From Altererythrobacter sp. Root672 (lineage in GTDB: Bacteria > Pseudomonadota > Alphaproteobacteria > Sphingomonadales > Sphingomonadaceae), in contig NZ_LMHH01000001.1 of NCBI RefSeq assembly GCF_001427865.1, positions 1,488,001 through 1,552,000 of the forward strand: 64,000 nucleotides of DNA, written 5' to 3'. Below are positions 55,367-64,000 of this stretch, piece after piece. Both the position numbers and the translations under genes were made by a program. Position 1 is the stretch's first letter, and each line of letters opens with the position of its first letter. Below the pieces are notes generated by a model. The model worked only from the letters and a program-made list of their open reading frames with translations, was not told the DNA's origin and ran no database searches.

Positions 55367-57034
55367 ATGGCCACCGATATCGAGATCGCCCGCGCAGCCA
55401 AGATGAAGCCGATTACTGAAATCGGCGCCCGCCTGGGCATCCCTGACGAATCGCTGGAACCCTATGGCCGGTTCAAGGCCAAGATCTCCATGGACTGGAT
55501 CAACCAGCAGGCCAGCAAGCAAGACGGCAAGCTGATCCTCGTCACCGCGATCAACCCGACTCCGGCGGGCGAAGGCAAGACCACCACCTCGGTCGGCCTC
55601 AACGACGGCCTCAACCGCATCGGCAAGAACTCCATCGTCTGCCTGCGCGAACCGAGCCTCGGCCCGTGCTTCGGCGTCAAGGGCGGCGCGGCCGGCGGCG
55701 GCTATGCCCAGGTCGTGCCGATGGAGGACATCAACCTCCACTTCACCGGCGACTTCCACGCGATCACCAGCGCGCACAACCTGCTGAGCGCGATGATCGA
55801 CAACCACATTTACTGGGGCAACGCGCTCGAACTCGACACCCGCCGCATCACCTGGCGCCGCGTGCTCGACATGAACGACCGCGCGCTGCGCCAGATCGTC
55901 AACTCGCTGGGCGGCGTTTCGAACGGCTACCCGCGTGAGACCGGCTTCGACATCACCGTCGCTTCGGAAATCATGGCGATCCTGTGCCTCGCCACCTCGA
56001 TCGAAGACCTTGAGGAATCGATCGGCAACATCATCATCGGCTACCGCCGCGACAAGACCGCTGTGCGCGCCCGCGACATCAACGCCCATGGCGCGATGAC
56101 CGTGCTGCTCAAGAGCGCGATCCAGCCGAACCTGGTGCAGACGCTGGAGAACAACCCGGCGTTCATCCATGGCGGCCCGTTCGCCAACATCGCCCACGGC
56201 TGCAACTCGGTGACCGCGACCAAGACCGCGCTCAAGCTGGCCGACTATGTCGTGACCGAAGCCGGTTTCGGCGCTGACCTCGGTGCCGAAAAGTTCTTCG
56301 ACATCAAGTGCCGCAAGGCGGACCTCAAGCCGTCGGCAGCCGTGATCGTCGCCACCGTGCGCGCGCTCAAGATGAACGGCGGCGTCGCCAAGGCCGACCT
56401 CGGCAAGGAAGACGTCGAAGCGGTGAAGAAGGGCGTCGTGAACCTGCTCCGCCACATCGAGAACGTGAAGCAGTTCGGTGTGCCGGCAGTCGTGGCGATC
56501 AATAACTTCGTGACCGACACCGACGCCGAAGTGCAGGCGATCAGGGACGCGGTCGCCGCTGTTGGCAGCGAAGCCTTCGTCTGCACGCACTGGGCCAACG
56601 GCAGCGCCGGCACCGAGGAACTGGCAAAGCGCGTGGTCGAGATCGCCGAGAGCGGCCAGTCGCAGTTCGCCCCGCTCTACCCGTCTGACATGCCGCTTTT
56701 CGAGAAGATCAACACGATCGCCACCCGCATCTACCGCGCGGACGAAGCGATTGCCGACTCCTCGGTCCGCAACCAGCTGCACCAGTGGGAGAAGGACGGT
56801 TTCGGCCACCTGCCGATCTGCATGGCCAAGACCCAGTACAGCTTCACCACCGACCCGACCAAGCTCGGCGCGCCGAGCCACCACACGGTGCCGGTCCGCG
56901 AAGTGCGTCTGGCGGCTGGCGCTGGCTTCATCGTCGCCATCTGCGGCGACATCATGACCATGCCCGGCCTGCCGAAGGTCCCGAGCGCCGAGAAGATCCG
57001 GCTCGAGAACGGCGTGATCGAAGGTCTGTTCTAA
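55367..57034 (+). CDS. fhs: Formate-tetrahydrofolate ligase
   Basis: ATP-dependent synthesis of 10-formyl-THF (555 residues, expected length). The P-loop is [35 protein letters not shown] and [14 protein letters not shown] are family marks. The frame is open to 55259, but the ATG at 55367 (after GGAAGAGG) begins the standard [11 protein letters not shown]. With folP it is the second folate gene here. Strong terminator follows. Confidence 0.95.
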   Translation: MATDIEIARAAKMKPITEIGARLGIPDESLEPYGRFKAKISMDWINQQASKQDGKLILVTAINPTPAGEGKTTTSVGLNDGLNRIGKNSIVCLREPSLGPCFGVKGGAAGGGYAQVVPMEDINLHFTGDFHAITSAHNLLSAMIDNHIYWGNALELDTRRITWRRVLDMNDRALRQIVNSLGGVSNGYPRETGFDITVASEIMAILCLATSIEDLEESIGNIIIGYRRDKTAVRARDINAHGAMTVLLKSAIQPNLVQTLENNPAFIHGGPFANIAHGCNSVTATKTALKLADYVVTEAGFGADLGAEKFFDIKCRKADLKPSAAVIVATVRALKMNGGVAKADLGKEDVEAVKKGVVNLLRHIENVKQFGVPAVVAINNFVTDTDAEVQAIRDAVAAVGSEAFVCTHWANGSAGTEELAKRVVEIAESGQSQFAPLYPSDMPLFEKINTIATRIYRADEAIADSSVRNQLHQWEKDGFGHLPICMAKTQYSFTTDPTKLGAPSHHTVPVREVRLAAGAGFIVAICGDIMTMPGLPKVPSAEKIRLENGVIEGLF

Positions 57035-57060
57035 GGACCGATTCACTCGGTATGAAATCG

Positions 57061-57096
57061 AAGGGCCGCTCCCAGTGGAGCGGCCCTTTCTTTTTC
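57061..57096 (+). terminator. Terminator of fhs
   Basis: Ten-base perfect stem GGGCCGCTCC/GGAGCGGCCC with CAGT loop, followed by TTTCTTTTT and preceded by AA. Near-identical to the terminator at 57754. Confidence 0.92.
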
Positions 57097-57190
57097 CGCA
57101 GAACCTTCAAAATTCACCCTTGGTAACGGTCACATTCTGAGTCATGTACCTCCGCGTCGCCGTTCGTTGCGACTTCTTGGGGGGAAATAC

Positions 57191-57724
57191 ATGAAACTGC
57201 GCCACACTGTGGCCCTCGCGGGCCTTTCTATTGCGTTGTCCGGTTGCGCGACGGTCATCAACGGTACCAGCCAGGACTATACCGTGCGGACCGATCCCGA
57301 TGGTGCCGCCATCACCCTTAACGACGGCACGACTTGCGTGTCTCCGTGCAAGCTCAATCTCAAGCGGCGCAACGACTTGCGGGTCGACATCACCAAGGAA
57401 GGCTACAAGCCCGCCTACGTGCTGGTGCAGAGCCGGCTCGGCGGCGCCATGGCGGGTAACATCCTGCTTGGCGGTATCATTGGCGGTGCGGTGGATGCCG
57501 CCAATGGCTCGACCAACTACCTCTACCCTGAACCGCTCCACGTCCGCCTCGCCAAGCTCGGCACCGCCGAGGAATCGGTGCTGCTCGACAAGGAGGGCGC
57601 GATCTCGGGTACGGTCCTGGCTCACAACGATGAGGTACGGGCCGACGTTGCCGAGGGAATCGGCGCCCAGGCGGCCGGTATCGCCACTACGACAGGCGCA
57701 GCTGACGCTGGCGGCGCCAAGTAA
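57191..57724 (+). CDS. Glycine-zipper lipoprotein with PEGA-like part
   Basis: 177 residues. Lipobox LSGC with Cys19. The region TSQDYTVRTDPDGAAITLNDG... CVSPCKLNLKRR resembles PEGA-type surface repeats with two cysteines. A glycine-rich helix GGAMAGNILLGGIIGGAVDAANG could span or associate with a membrane. GGGGGA precedes the ATG at 57191. Envelope protein of unknown role. Confidence 0.78.
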   Translation: MKLRHTVALAGLSIALSGCATVINGTSQDYTVRTDPDGAAITLNDGTTCVSPCKLNLKRRNDLRVDITKEGYKPAYVLVQSRLGGAMAGNILLGGIIGGAVDAANGSTNYLYPEPLHVRLAKLGTAEESVLLDKEGAISGTVLAHNDEVRADVAEGIGAQAAGIATTTGAADAGGAK

Positions 57725-57755
57725 CGCCACAAGCGAAAACACTGCCCAATCTCCA

Positions 57756-57784
57756 AGGGCCGCTCCGATGGGGCGGCCCTTTTC
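57756..57784 (+). terminator. Terminator of the glycine-zipper lipoprotein gene
   Basis: AGGGCCGC pairs with GCGGCCCT around TCCGATGGG, followed by TTTT. The core AGGGCCGCTCC repeats the fhs terminator sequence. Confidence 0.88.
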
Positions 57785-57846
57785 ACAGGTGAATTCCGGA
57801 ACGCCCCGCGCGGTCATTCGCTCCTTCCATGGAAGAGGAGCTTACG

Positions 57847-58257
57847 ATGTCGATCGAGAAGATGATCTCCGAGCACCCCGAGGTCGGTGGCGAAGACAAC
57901 CCGTCGCTGGGTATGGCCGTCAGGCACGCAATGCATTGCGCGGCGATTTGCAATTCCTGCGCCGATGCCTGTTCGGCCGAGGACATGGACATGCGCCGCT
58001 GCATTCGCCTGTGCATGGACTGCTCAGACGTGTGCACCGCGACTTACCGTGTGGCCAGCCGCCGGACGGATCATAACCGGCAACTGATCCGCACCATGCT
58101 GGCCGCGTGCATCGAAGCTTGCGACATCTGCCGCGCGGAGTGCGAGATGCACGAGCACGCCCATTGTCACCGCTGTGCGGCGATGTGCGGCGAGTGCTCG
58201 GTCGACTGCCGCGACGCGTTGATCATGCTCAACCAGGAAGTCCACGCGGAGGCCTGA
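57847..58257 (+). CDS. Four-helix bundle copper-binding protein (Csp-like)
   Basis: 136 residues, rich in Cys, His and Met, in a regular C-x3-C spacing along four helices: CAAICNSCADAC, CIRLCMDCSDVC, CIEACDICRAEC and HCHRCAAMCGECSVDC. This is the copper-storage protein (Csp/DUF326) pattern in which core cysteines bind many Cu(I) ions. No signal peptide, so cytosolic storage or detoxification. AGGAG precedes the ATG at 57847. It faces def without a metal-gene operon. Confidence 0.9.
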   Translation: MSIEKMISEHPEVGGEDNPSLGMAVRHAMHCAAICNSCADACSAEDMDMRRCIRLCMDCSDVCTATYRVASRRTDHNRQLIRTMLAACIEACDICRAECEMHEHAHCHRCAAMCGECSVDCRDALIMLNQEVHAEA

Positions 58258-58271
58258 GCCTCCGGCGAGGG

Positions 58272-58841
58272 TCAGGCTGCCTTGCGCAGCTTCTCGAGCT
58301 TCTTGAGCGCCATGTTGCGCTTGAGGCGGCTGAGGTGGTCGATGAACAGGATGCCTTCGAGGTGGTCCATCTCGTGCTGGATGCAGGTGGCCATCAGGCC
58401 GTCCATCTCTTCCTCGTGCACCTTGCCCTCAAGGTCCTGCCAGCGGACGCGGCAGGTCTTGGGACGTTCCACGTCGGCGTAGATCTCGGGGACCGAGAGG
58501 CAGCCTTCCTGGTAGACGTTCAGCTCGTCCGCCGGATCGAGGATCTCCGGGTTGATGAATATCCGCGGCTCGTTCTTGACCGGCTGATGGGTGTGGTGGT
58601 GGCCACCGTGCGCGGTGCATTCCTCGGGCTCTGCGTCCGGATCCTCGGGCTGGAGGTCGATCACCAGCACGCGCAGGGGCACGCCGACCTGGATCGCCGC
58701 CAGGCCGATGCCGCTGGCGTCGTACATGGTTTCGAACATGTCTTCGACGAGCACCTTGAGCTCATCGTCAAACTTTTCGACGGGAGTCGACACGATTTTC
58801 AGCCGGGAGTCCGGCACTTCGAGGATTTCGCGGATAGCCAT
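58272..58841 (-). CDS. def: Peptide deformylase with His-rich loop
   Basis: Removes formyl from nascent N-terminal methionine (189 residues). Motifs GIGLAAIQ (44-51), EGCLS (112-116) and HEMDH (156-160) supply the metal ligands Cys and two His. Residues 69-90 form an unusual acidic then histidine-rich insertion (HGGHHHTH at 78-85) before NEPRIFINP. The ATG at 58841 gives the standard start. It is upstream of a membrane ORF and recR on the same strand but spaced 46 bases. Confidence 0.94.
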   Translation of the reverse strand: MAIREILEVPDSRLKIVSTPVEKFDDELKVLVEDMFETMYDASGIGLAAIQVGVPLRVLVIDLQPEDPDAEPEECTAHGGHHHTHQPVKNEPRIFINPEILDPADELNVYQEGCLSVPEIYADVERPKTCRVRWQDLEGKVHEEEMDGLMATCIQHEMDHLEGILFIDHLSRLKRNMALKKLEKLRKAA

Positions 58842-58887
58842 GGCGCGCAAATAAGCATTTTCGCCCCGAACGACAAGTGAACGAACG

Positions 58888-59133
58888 CTAGGGCCGGTCG
58901 GCCGGGCGATTGAGGAACATGCAGGCGGCGGCAAGCAGGCTCACTGGGATCGCGATCGGCAGCCACCACCTGAAAAACTGCCAGTAGAGCTGCGCCGTGG
59001 GGCGGCCGGTCTCGGGATCGACGTAGATCTGCAGCGGGTTGCGATCGGCCAGGTCGAGGGACATCCACAGCGAGGGAAGCGCCGAGGCGACCATGGCGAT
59101 GAGCCAGCCCCCGACGATCCAGCTGCGTTTCAT
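58888..59133 (-). CDS. Small membrane protein downstream of recR
   Basis: 81 residues. One helix at the N-terminus ([21 protein letters not shown]), a polar loop with [14 protein letters not shown], and a C-terminal helix ([19 protein letters not shown]). It overlaps recR by ATGA (59130-59133). Function unknown; coding is supported by the overlap and helix pattern. Confidence 0.7.
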   Translation of the reverse strand: MKRSWIVGGWLIAMVASALPSLWMSLDLADRNPLQIYVDPETGRPTAQLYWQFFRWWLPIAIPVSLLAAACMFLNRPADRP

Positions 59134-59726
59134 CCCACCGGCCTCCGCGCCCGCAGCGCCTGGGCCAACGTGCCTTCGTCGAGATAGTCGAGTTCGCCAC
59201 CGACCGGCAGGCCGTGAGCGAGCTGGGTGATGCGCACCGGATAACCCTCAAGCCGCTCGGCGATGTAGTGGGCGGTGGTCTGGCCTTCGAGCGTGGCGTT
59301 CATGGCGAGCACGACTTCGTCGATCCCGCCCGCTGCGACGCGTTCGATCAGCTTGCCGATCGACAAGTCTTCCGGCCGCACGCCGTCGAGCGCAGAAAGC
59401 CGTCCGCCGAGCACGTGGTAGTGGCCGGTGAACAGCCGCGCCCGGTCGAGCGCCCACAAGTCCGCGACATCCTCCACCACGCACAGCTGTCGCGCATCGC
59501 GGCGCGGATCGGCGCAGATGCCGCAGGGATCCTGGGTGTCGACATTGCCGCAAGTCCGGCATTCGACCAGTGCGCCGCGCACGTTGTCGAGCGCATCGAG
59601 CAGCTGCACCAGCGCGGTCTCGCGGCGCTTGACCAGCCACAGCACCGCCCGCCGTGCCGAACGCGGGCCGAGCCCTGGAAGACGCGCCAATGCCCCCGCG
59701 AGCGCCTCGATCTCTTGCGATGCCAT
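59130..59726 (-). CDS. recR: Recombination protein RecR
   Basis: Binds with RecO/RecF to load RecA (198 residues). Helix-hairpin-helix near [15 protein letters not shown]; zinc ligands in [16 protein letters not shown]; Toprim residues in [13 protein letters not shown] and [17 protein letters not shown]. Followed by the small membrane gene. Confidence 0.94.
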   Translation of the reverse strand: MASQEIEALAGALARLPGLGPRSARRAVLWLVKRRETALVQLLDALDNVRGALVECRTCGNVDTQDPCGICADPRRDARQLCVVEDVADLWALDRARLFTGHYHVLGGRLSALDGVRPEDLSIGKLIERVAAGGIDEVVLAMNATLEGQTTAHYIAERLEGYPVRITQLAHGLPVGGELDYLDEGTLAQALRARRPVG

Positions 59727-59800
59727 GGAGCGGGAGATAGGGCCAACCCGCGAGAAGAGGAAGGGACGCCTTCCACAGGCTCAGGAAGAGCGGGGAAGTT

Positions 59801-60706
59801 ATGCGCATAGTCTTCATGGGCACCCCTGCCTTTTCGGTGCCGACCCTCAATGTCCTGCACGAAGCCGGGCATGAGATCGTGGCCGCCTACACCCAGCCGC
59901 CCCGCCCCGCAGGCCGCGGCAAGCAGCTGCAGCCCTCGCCGGTTCAGCAGGCGGCCGAAGCGCTCGGCATCGAGGTGCGCCATCCGGTGACCTTGCGTGA
60001 CATGGAGGCGCAAGCGGACTTCCTGGCGCTGGAGGCCGAGGTCGCGATCGTCGTCGCCTATGGGCTCATTCTACCGCAGCCGATTCTGCAAGGTCCGGCG
60101 CGGGGGTGTCTCAACGTCCATGGCTCGTTGCTGCCGCGCTGGCGCGGGGCCGCGCCGATCCAGCGCTCGATCCTCGCCGGAGATCACGTGACCGGCGTCA
60201 CCATCATGCAGATGGAGCAAGGGCTCGACACGGGGCCGATGCTCTCGACGGCCCGAGTGCCAGTGGAGGACAAGACCAGCGGCGAACTGTTCGAGGAACT
60301 GGCCGAGATCGGCGGACGGCTGATGGTCGATACCCTGGCCCAGCTCGACCAACTCAAGGCCGAGCCGCAGCCGGAGTTTGGCGCCACCTACGCCGCCAAG
60401 ATCGCCAAGTCCGAAACCCGTATCGACTGGCGCAAGTCCGCCGAGCTGCTTGAGCGCGAGGTGCGTGCTTTCGCGCCTTTCCCTGGTTCTTGGCTCGAAT
60501 TCGATGGTGAACGCATCAAGCTGCTGCGAGCCCGGGTGATCGGCGTGAACGGCGCTCCCGGGACTGTGCTCGACGAGGAATTCACAGTGGCCTGTGGTGA
60601 CGCGGCGCTGCGTCCACTGACGATCCAGCGAGCAGGCAAGCCGGCGATGAACGCGGCCGATTTCCTACGCGGGAAGCAGGTTCCGGTTGGGACCGTGTTG
60701 CATTGA
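59801..60706 (+). CDS. fmt: Methionyl-tRNA formyltransferase
   Basis: Formylates initiator Met-tRNA (301 residues). Visible features: [11 protein letters not shown] start, [13 protein letters not shown] with the catalytic block, [11 protein letters not shown], and C-terminal OB-fold residues ([10 protein letters not shown]). Adjacent truA starts by TTGA overlap. Its substrate chain also involves def, which is on the other strand nearby. Confidence 0.95.
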   Translation: MRIVFMGTPAFSVPTLNVLHEAGHEIVAAYTQPPRPAGRGKQLQPSPVQQAAEALGIEVRHPVTLRDMEAQADFLALEAEVAIVVAYGLILPQPILQGPARGCLNVHGSLLPRWRGAAPIQRSILAGDHVTGVTIMQMEQGLDTGPMLSTARVPVEDKTSGELFEELAEIGGRLMVDTLAQLDQLKAEPQPEFGATYAAKIAKSETRIDWRKSAELLEREVRAFAPFPGSWLEFDGERIKLLRARVIGVNGAPGTVLDEEFTVACGDAALRPLTIQRAGKPAMNAADFLRGKQVPVGTVLH

Positions 60707-61449
60707 CTCGCTTCGCTCTCACCCTCGAATTCGACGGCGGCCCGTTCATGGGCCTGCAGCGGCAAGACCATGGCCCTTCCGTGCAGGAGGAGGTCGAACG
60801 TGCCGTGCGCGAGGTGACTGGCGAGACGGTGACCATGCACAGCGCCGGCCGCACCGACAGCGGCGTCCATGCGCTCGGCATGGTGAGCCACGTCGATATC
60901 GAGAAAGACATCGCCCCGTTCCGCTTGATGGAAGCGCTCAACGCTCGGTTGCGCCCCCACCCTATCGCAGTGCTGGCCTGTGAGCCGAAGGCGGGCGATT
61001 GGCACGCTCGCTTCTCGTGCCTGGGCCGCAGCTACCTCTACCGTATTCACAACCGCCGCGCGCCGTTGACGCTCGACAAGGGGCGCGCCTGGCTCGTCAC
61101 TCGCCCGCTCGACGCCGAGGCTATGCATCGTGCCGCGCAAGTGCTGGTGGGGCATCACGACTTCACCACCTTCCGCTCGGTCCATTGCCAGGCGAAGGAT
61201 CCGGTGAAGACCCTCGACCGCCTTGATGTGCGACGGGACGGCGATCTCGTGACGATCGAGGCGGAAGCGCGCAGCTTCCTGCACCACCAGGTCCGCTCGA
61301 TGGTGGGCACGCTCGGGCTTGTCGGTCTTGGGCAATGGAGCGCGGAACAGGTGGCCGATGCCCTCGCAGCCCGCGACCGCGCGGCACTGGGGCTGAATGC
61401 TCCGGCCGAAGGGCTTTACTTCGTAGCGGCGAAGTATCCGGACAACTGA
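60703..61449 (+). CDS. truA: tRNA pseudouridine synthase A
   Basis: Converts U38-40 in the anticodon stem to pseudouridine (248 residues). The catalytic aspartate is D52 in [10 protein letters not shown], with [14 protein letters not shown] and [11 protein letters not shown]. The start is a TTG at 60703 that overlaps the fmt stop (TTGA), so it is translationally coupled; no separate ATG exists before the fold begins. Confidence 0.94.
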   Translation: MTRFALTLEFDGGPFMGLQRQDHGPSVQEEVERAVREVTGETVTMHSAGRTDSGVHALGMVSHVDIEKDIAPFRLMEALNARLRPHPIAVLACEPKAGDWHARFSCLGRSYLYRIHNRRAPLTLDKGRAWLVTRPLDAEAMHRAAQVLVGHHDFTTFRSVHCQAKDPVKTLDRLDVRRDGDLVTIEAEARSFLHHQVRSMVGTLGLVGLGQWSAEQVADALAARDRAALGLNAPAEGLYFVAAKYPDN

Positions 61450-61580
61450 TCCTCCCCGAGCTTGTCTCGGGGAGGTGGCGCGCGCCGCAGGCGCGTGACG
61501 GAGGGGTAGGCGGCCAAACGCGAGACCCCCTCCACCACCCTTCGGGCGGTCCCCCTCCCCGAGCAAGCTCGGGGAGGATT
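61450..61580. repeat. Dispersed palindromic repeat, copy E
   Basis: Most complete copy: TCCTCCCCGAGCTTGTCTCGGGGAGG at the left end, inner GACGGAGGGG and CCCCTCCACCA boxes, and GCTCGGGGAGGATT at the right end. The outermost sequences are inverted. It fills the whole gap between the truA stop and the PBP stop. Confidence 0.9.
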
Positions 61581-63732
61581 AAGGCGCCGCTGTCGGTGTT
61601 GCCTGAGCCACGGGCCGTTCGCGATTGCGTGGGTCGGAGTTGATCCGGACGCCCTGCTCGTCGATCCGCACATCGACCGGCACGCCCTGAATATCGCCCG
61701 ATATCACCGCACCGCCGTTCTGCACCCCGATCGCGGCACTGCCATCGCCGAGCGGAATCGTGCCGAGGTCGGGCAAGTCGAGCTGCTGGACCGGACCACT
61801 CGGATCGGGCGTCGGCGTCGGACGCGGGCGTTGCGGAGCTGCGCGCTCGCCAAGCGCCTGCTGCATGAAGTCCTTCCAGATCTGCGCAGGCAGGCCACCA
61901 CCGTAGACGCCATTGAGCGGGGTATTGTCGTCATTGCCGACCCACACCCCAACCACGAGATCGCCAGCATAACCAACGAACAGCGCATCGCGGTTGTCCT
62001 GGCTGGTACCGGTCTTGCCGAAGTTTGGCCCGTTGAGCATCGCCGCCCGTCCGGTGCCGCGGTTGACGGCCTGGCGCAGCATTGCCTCCATGTCCTCGTG
62101 CTCGCGTTCCGACAGGCTGGAGTGGCCGTCGAACCAGCTCTCGAACCAACCCGGCTCCTCGCCCTTGAGCGCGGTCGGCTTCACCGGATAGTCGTTAGCT
62201 GCAATCCCGGCGTAAGCGGCCGTCAGCTCCATCAGCGTCATCGTCGACGTGCCGAGCGCCAGGCTCGGATCGCCGCTCGCCAGCGGAGACGTCACGCCAA
62301 GATCGCGAGCCGCGTCGATCACCGCCTTGTCGCCGACTTCGCCCCACAGCCGGACGGCCGCGACATTGCTCGATTGCGCGAAAGCGTCGGCTAGCGTGAT
62401 AGTTTCCGAATAGCGCCCGCCGGCATTGCGCGGGCGGTAGGAGCCTTGCTCGATCGGTTGGTTGGAGATCTTGTCGTCCGGCTCCCAGCCCTCTTCCAGC
62501 GCGGCGAGATAGACGAAAGTCTTGAAGGTCGAGCCAGGCTGGCGCCGTGCCTGCGTCGCGCGGTTGAACGAAGACTCGGCATAGTCGGTCCCGCCGATCA
62601 TCGCGACGACCTCGCCATTGGTGCGCATAGCTACGAGCGCAACCTGGGCGCCGCCGAGCGGTGCGCGTTCGATGGCCCTGCGAGCCGCCGCCTGCAAGCG
62701 GGAGTCGAGCGTCGTCCTGACCGTCTGGCTGGAGTAGCTCACACCTGAGTTGAGGCGCGCCTCGGGCAAAGCCCAGTCGGCGAAGTAGGTCCCGGTCGGC
62801 AGGTCGTTCTTGGTCCGCACGTCCACCCGCGGCGTCGGCAGCGCGTTGGCCTGGGCCTTGGTGAGGTAGCCCGACTCGACCATCGCCTGCAGCACCATCC
62901 GCATGCGCTTTTCGGCGAGCTTCGGGTTGTCGGTCGGCGCAAGGCGCGAGGGCGCCTGCAGCAGCCCGGCCAGCATGGCGGCCTGCTCGGGCTTCAGGTT
63001 CTCTGGCTTGCGGTAGAAGTAGTGCATCGAGGCGGCGCGCAGGCCGTAGACGTTGTCGCCGAAGTAGGCGTTCGAAAGGTAGCGTTCGAGGATCTCGTCC
63101 TTCGACAGCCATGCCTCGAGCCAGAACGCGATCAGAGCCTCGCGCGCCTTGCGGGTCAGGTTCTGTTCGGGGGTGAGAAAGGTGAACTTGGCGAGCTGTT
63201 GCGTAATCGTGCTGCCGCCCTGGGTACGTCCGGTCGTGATGTTCGACCACAGCGCGCGGGCAACGCCTCGCGGGTCGACACCCCAGTGGCTGTAGAACCG
63301 GCGGTCCTCGATGGCGATGAACGCCTGGGCCACGTGGGGCGGCAACTCGCTCACCTTGACCGGCTGGTCGACGATGGCGCCATTGCGGGCGATCGGCGTG
63401 CCGTCGGCCGCGAGCAAAGTCAGCTGCGGCGGGGCAATCGGCTGGAGCGACTTTGAGAGCGGCGCGGTAATCGCGAGCCAGGCGAGCAGCAGCAGGAACA
63501 CCGCAAGACAGCCGAGCATGCCGCGCTTGATCCACCACCAACGGGTCCGTGGCTTCGGCTTGGGCGCGAGCTGTTCGTCGAGCCATGCGCGCGCCTCGAC
63601 GGCCTCAGGCTCATCGTAATCGGGACCGTACGAGATGTACTCGGAATCCGCGCGCGCGGATTCGCTCCGGCGCGACCACGGCCAGAATCCCGCCCGACCT
63701 TTCTTGACCGATCCACGCGACAGCATGTCCAT
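61579..63732 (-). CDS. Bifunctional penicillin-binding protein (class A)
   Basis: Peptidoglycan glycosyltransferase and transpeptidase (717 residues). Cytosolic N-tail, one TM helix (71-90), GT51 domain with catalytic E142 in EDRRFYSHWG and QGGSTITQQLAK. Transpeptidase motifs S401-T-F-K404, S454-S-N456 and K573-TG. The tail after about residue 640 is Pro-rich and then a short periplasmic domain. PBP1A/1C type; exact subclass not assigned. The stop is formed by the repeat end. Confidence 0.92.
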   Translation of the reverse strand: MDMLSRGSVKKGRAGFWPWSRRSESARADSEYISYGPDYDEPEAVEARAWLDEQLAPKPKPRTRWWWIKRGMLGCLAVFLLLLAWLAITAPLSKSLQPIAPPQLTLLAADGTPIARNGAIVDQPVKVSELPPHVAQAFIAIEDRRFYSHWGVDPRGVARALWSNITTGRTQGGSTITQQLAKFTFLTPEQNLTRKAREALIAFWLEAWLSKDEILERYLSNAYFGDNVYGLRAASMHYFYRKPENLKPEQAAMLAGLLQAPSRLAPTDNPKLAEKRMRMVLQAMVESGYLTKAQANALPTPRVDVRTKNDLPTGTYFADWALPEARLNSGVSYSSQTVRTTLDSRLQAAARRAIERAPLGGAQVALVAMRTNGEVVAMIGGTDYAESSFNRATQARRQPGSTFKTFVYLAALEEGWEPDDKISNQPIEQGSYRPRNAGGRYSETITLADAFAQSSNVAAVRLWGEVGDKAVIDAARDLGVTSPLASGDPSLALGTSTMTLMELTAAYAGIAANDYPVKPTALKGEEPGWFESWFDGHSSLSEREHEDMEAMLRQAVNRGTGRAAMLNGPNFGKTGTSQDNRDALFVGYAGDLVVGVWVGNDDNTPLNGVYGGGLPAQIWKDFMQQALGERAAPQRPRPTPTPDPSGPVQQLDLPDLGTIPLGDGSAAIGVQNGGAVISGDIQGVPVDVRIDEQGVRINSDPRNRERPVAQATPTAAP

Positions 63733-63775
63733 CGCCTACTGTGTTACAGGATTAACACAGGATTGACGAGGGGGT

Positions 63776-64000
63776 TCACGCCTTGCCGACGACGCTTTCG
63801 GGTAAATCTACGCCGAAAACGCGCTGGTAATACTCGGCCACCAGCATCCGTTCGGCCTCGTCGCACTTGTTGAGGAACGTAAGGCGGAAGGCGAAGCCCG
63901 GGTCCTTGAATATCTCGGTGTTCTGCGCCCAGGTGATGACGGTACGCGGGCTCATCACGGTGGAGATATCGCCCCCGATGAAGCCCTGGCGCGTCAGGTC
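63776..64000 (-). CDS. cobS: Cobaltochelatase subunit CobS (partial, 3' end)
   Basis: Last 74 residues of the AAA+ subunit of aerobic cobalt chelatase (CobNST), which inserts cobalt in cobalamin synthesis. The visible part has [26 protein letters not shown] and the FGVDLPES end. The preceding residues [14 protein letters not shown] fit CobS. The start lies outside the window. An alternative is another MoxR-type protein, but the C-terminus matches CobS well. Confidence 0.88.
   Translation of the reverse strand, partial: DLTRQGFIGGDISTVMSPRTVITWAQNTEIFKDPGFAFRLTFLNKCDEAERMLVAEYYQRVFGVDLPESVVGKA

Noticed and set aside
55319-57046. 575-residue minus-strand frame opposite fhs
   Set aside because: Shadow of fhs; composition reflects reverse complement of preferred codons.

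Overview
The window is a 64 kb chromosomal segment from an alphaproteobacterium, most likely a sphingomonad (Sphingomonadales, Erythrobacter/Novosphingobium-like). The grounds are high G+C coding sequence, a CcrM-type GANTC methyltransferase, split pntAA/pntAB/pntB genes, an aa3-oxidase subunit IV micropeptide, the ChvI/ChvG-HprK-RapZ-EIIA-HPr block, a short AtpC without its helical domain, and CobS at the edge. Almost all of it is coding and reads as core chromosome. I saw no transposase, phage gene, CRISPR array, rRNA or tRNA.

Layout. 1-1565: end of the F-type ATP synthase operon (atpD partial, atpC) with a strong terminator. 1884-9923: an accessory-looking surface-glycan block holding an EamA exporter, an acyltransferase-3, a coupled operon (DPM1/GtrB-like GT2, methyltransferase, GtrA flippase, second methyltransferase, GT4) and a convergent polytopic GT-C-like protein. 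Together these resemble a GtrA/GtrB/GtrC-style lipid-linked sugar decoration system. 10082-13305: a lone cpaF (Tad pilus ATPase), a small membrane protein, a second EamA transporter and an entericidin-like micropeptide. 13305-19601: an NAD(P)-binding protein, a dGTPase-like protein, a one-cysteine Asp/Glu-racemase homologue, and the proton-translocating transhydrogenase operon interrupted by an exported VOC protein. 19743-25394: an NtrC-family regulator with an altered GAFTGA loop, a DUF418 protein, folP and ccrM. The ccrM promoter carries a perfect DnaA box and six GANTC sites.

25662-36009: sulfotransferase, rnhB, aldose dehydrogenase, GNAT, DUF1285, Nudix, cca, a two-repeat periplasmic protein, parC and a DUF4349 lipoprotein. 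36041-45740: ferredoxin plus two tandem cysteine desulfurases, a hydrolase, a TonB-like protein, a DUF885 peptidase, an orphan histidine-kinase dimerisation domain, aquaporin and a PAS-GGDEF-EAL-PilZ protein. 45922-52229: pckA divergent from chvI-chvG-hprK-rapZ-EIIA-HPr, which links envelope stress sensing and a regulatory PTS to gluconeogenesis. 52255-64000: RNA methyltransferase, rmuC, fhs, a copper-storage-like protein, def, recR, fmt-truA, a bifunctional PBP and the 3' end of cobS.

A dispersed palindromic repeat family (five copies, with CCTCC outer ends and GACGGAGGGG / CCCCTCCACCA inner boxes) sits at gene ends. One copy contains a second repeat type, and a third type separates folP from ccrM. 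The items most worth following are the Gtr-like glycan block with its Shine-Dalgarno-masking hairpin, the ccrM control region, the Gly-for-Cys racemase homologue, the stand-alone DHp domain, and tandem promoter repeats ahead of fhs. All functional names come from reading motifs in the translated sequence; no database search was run.
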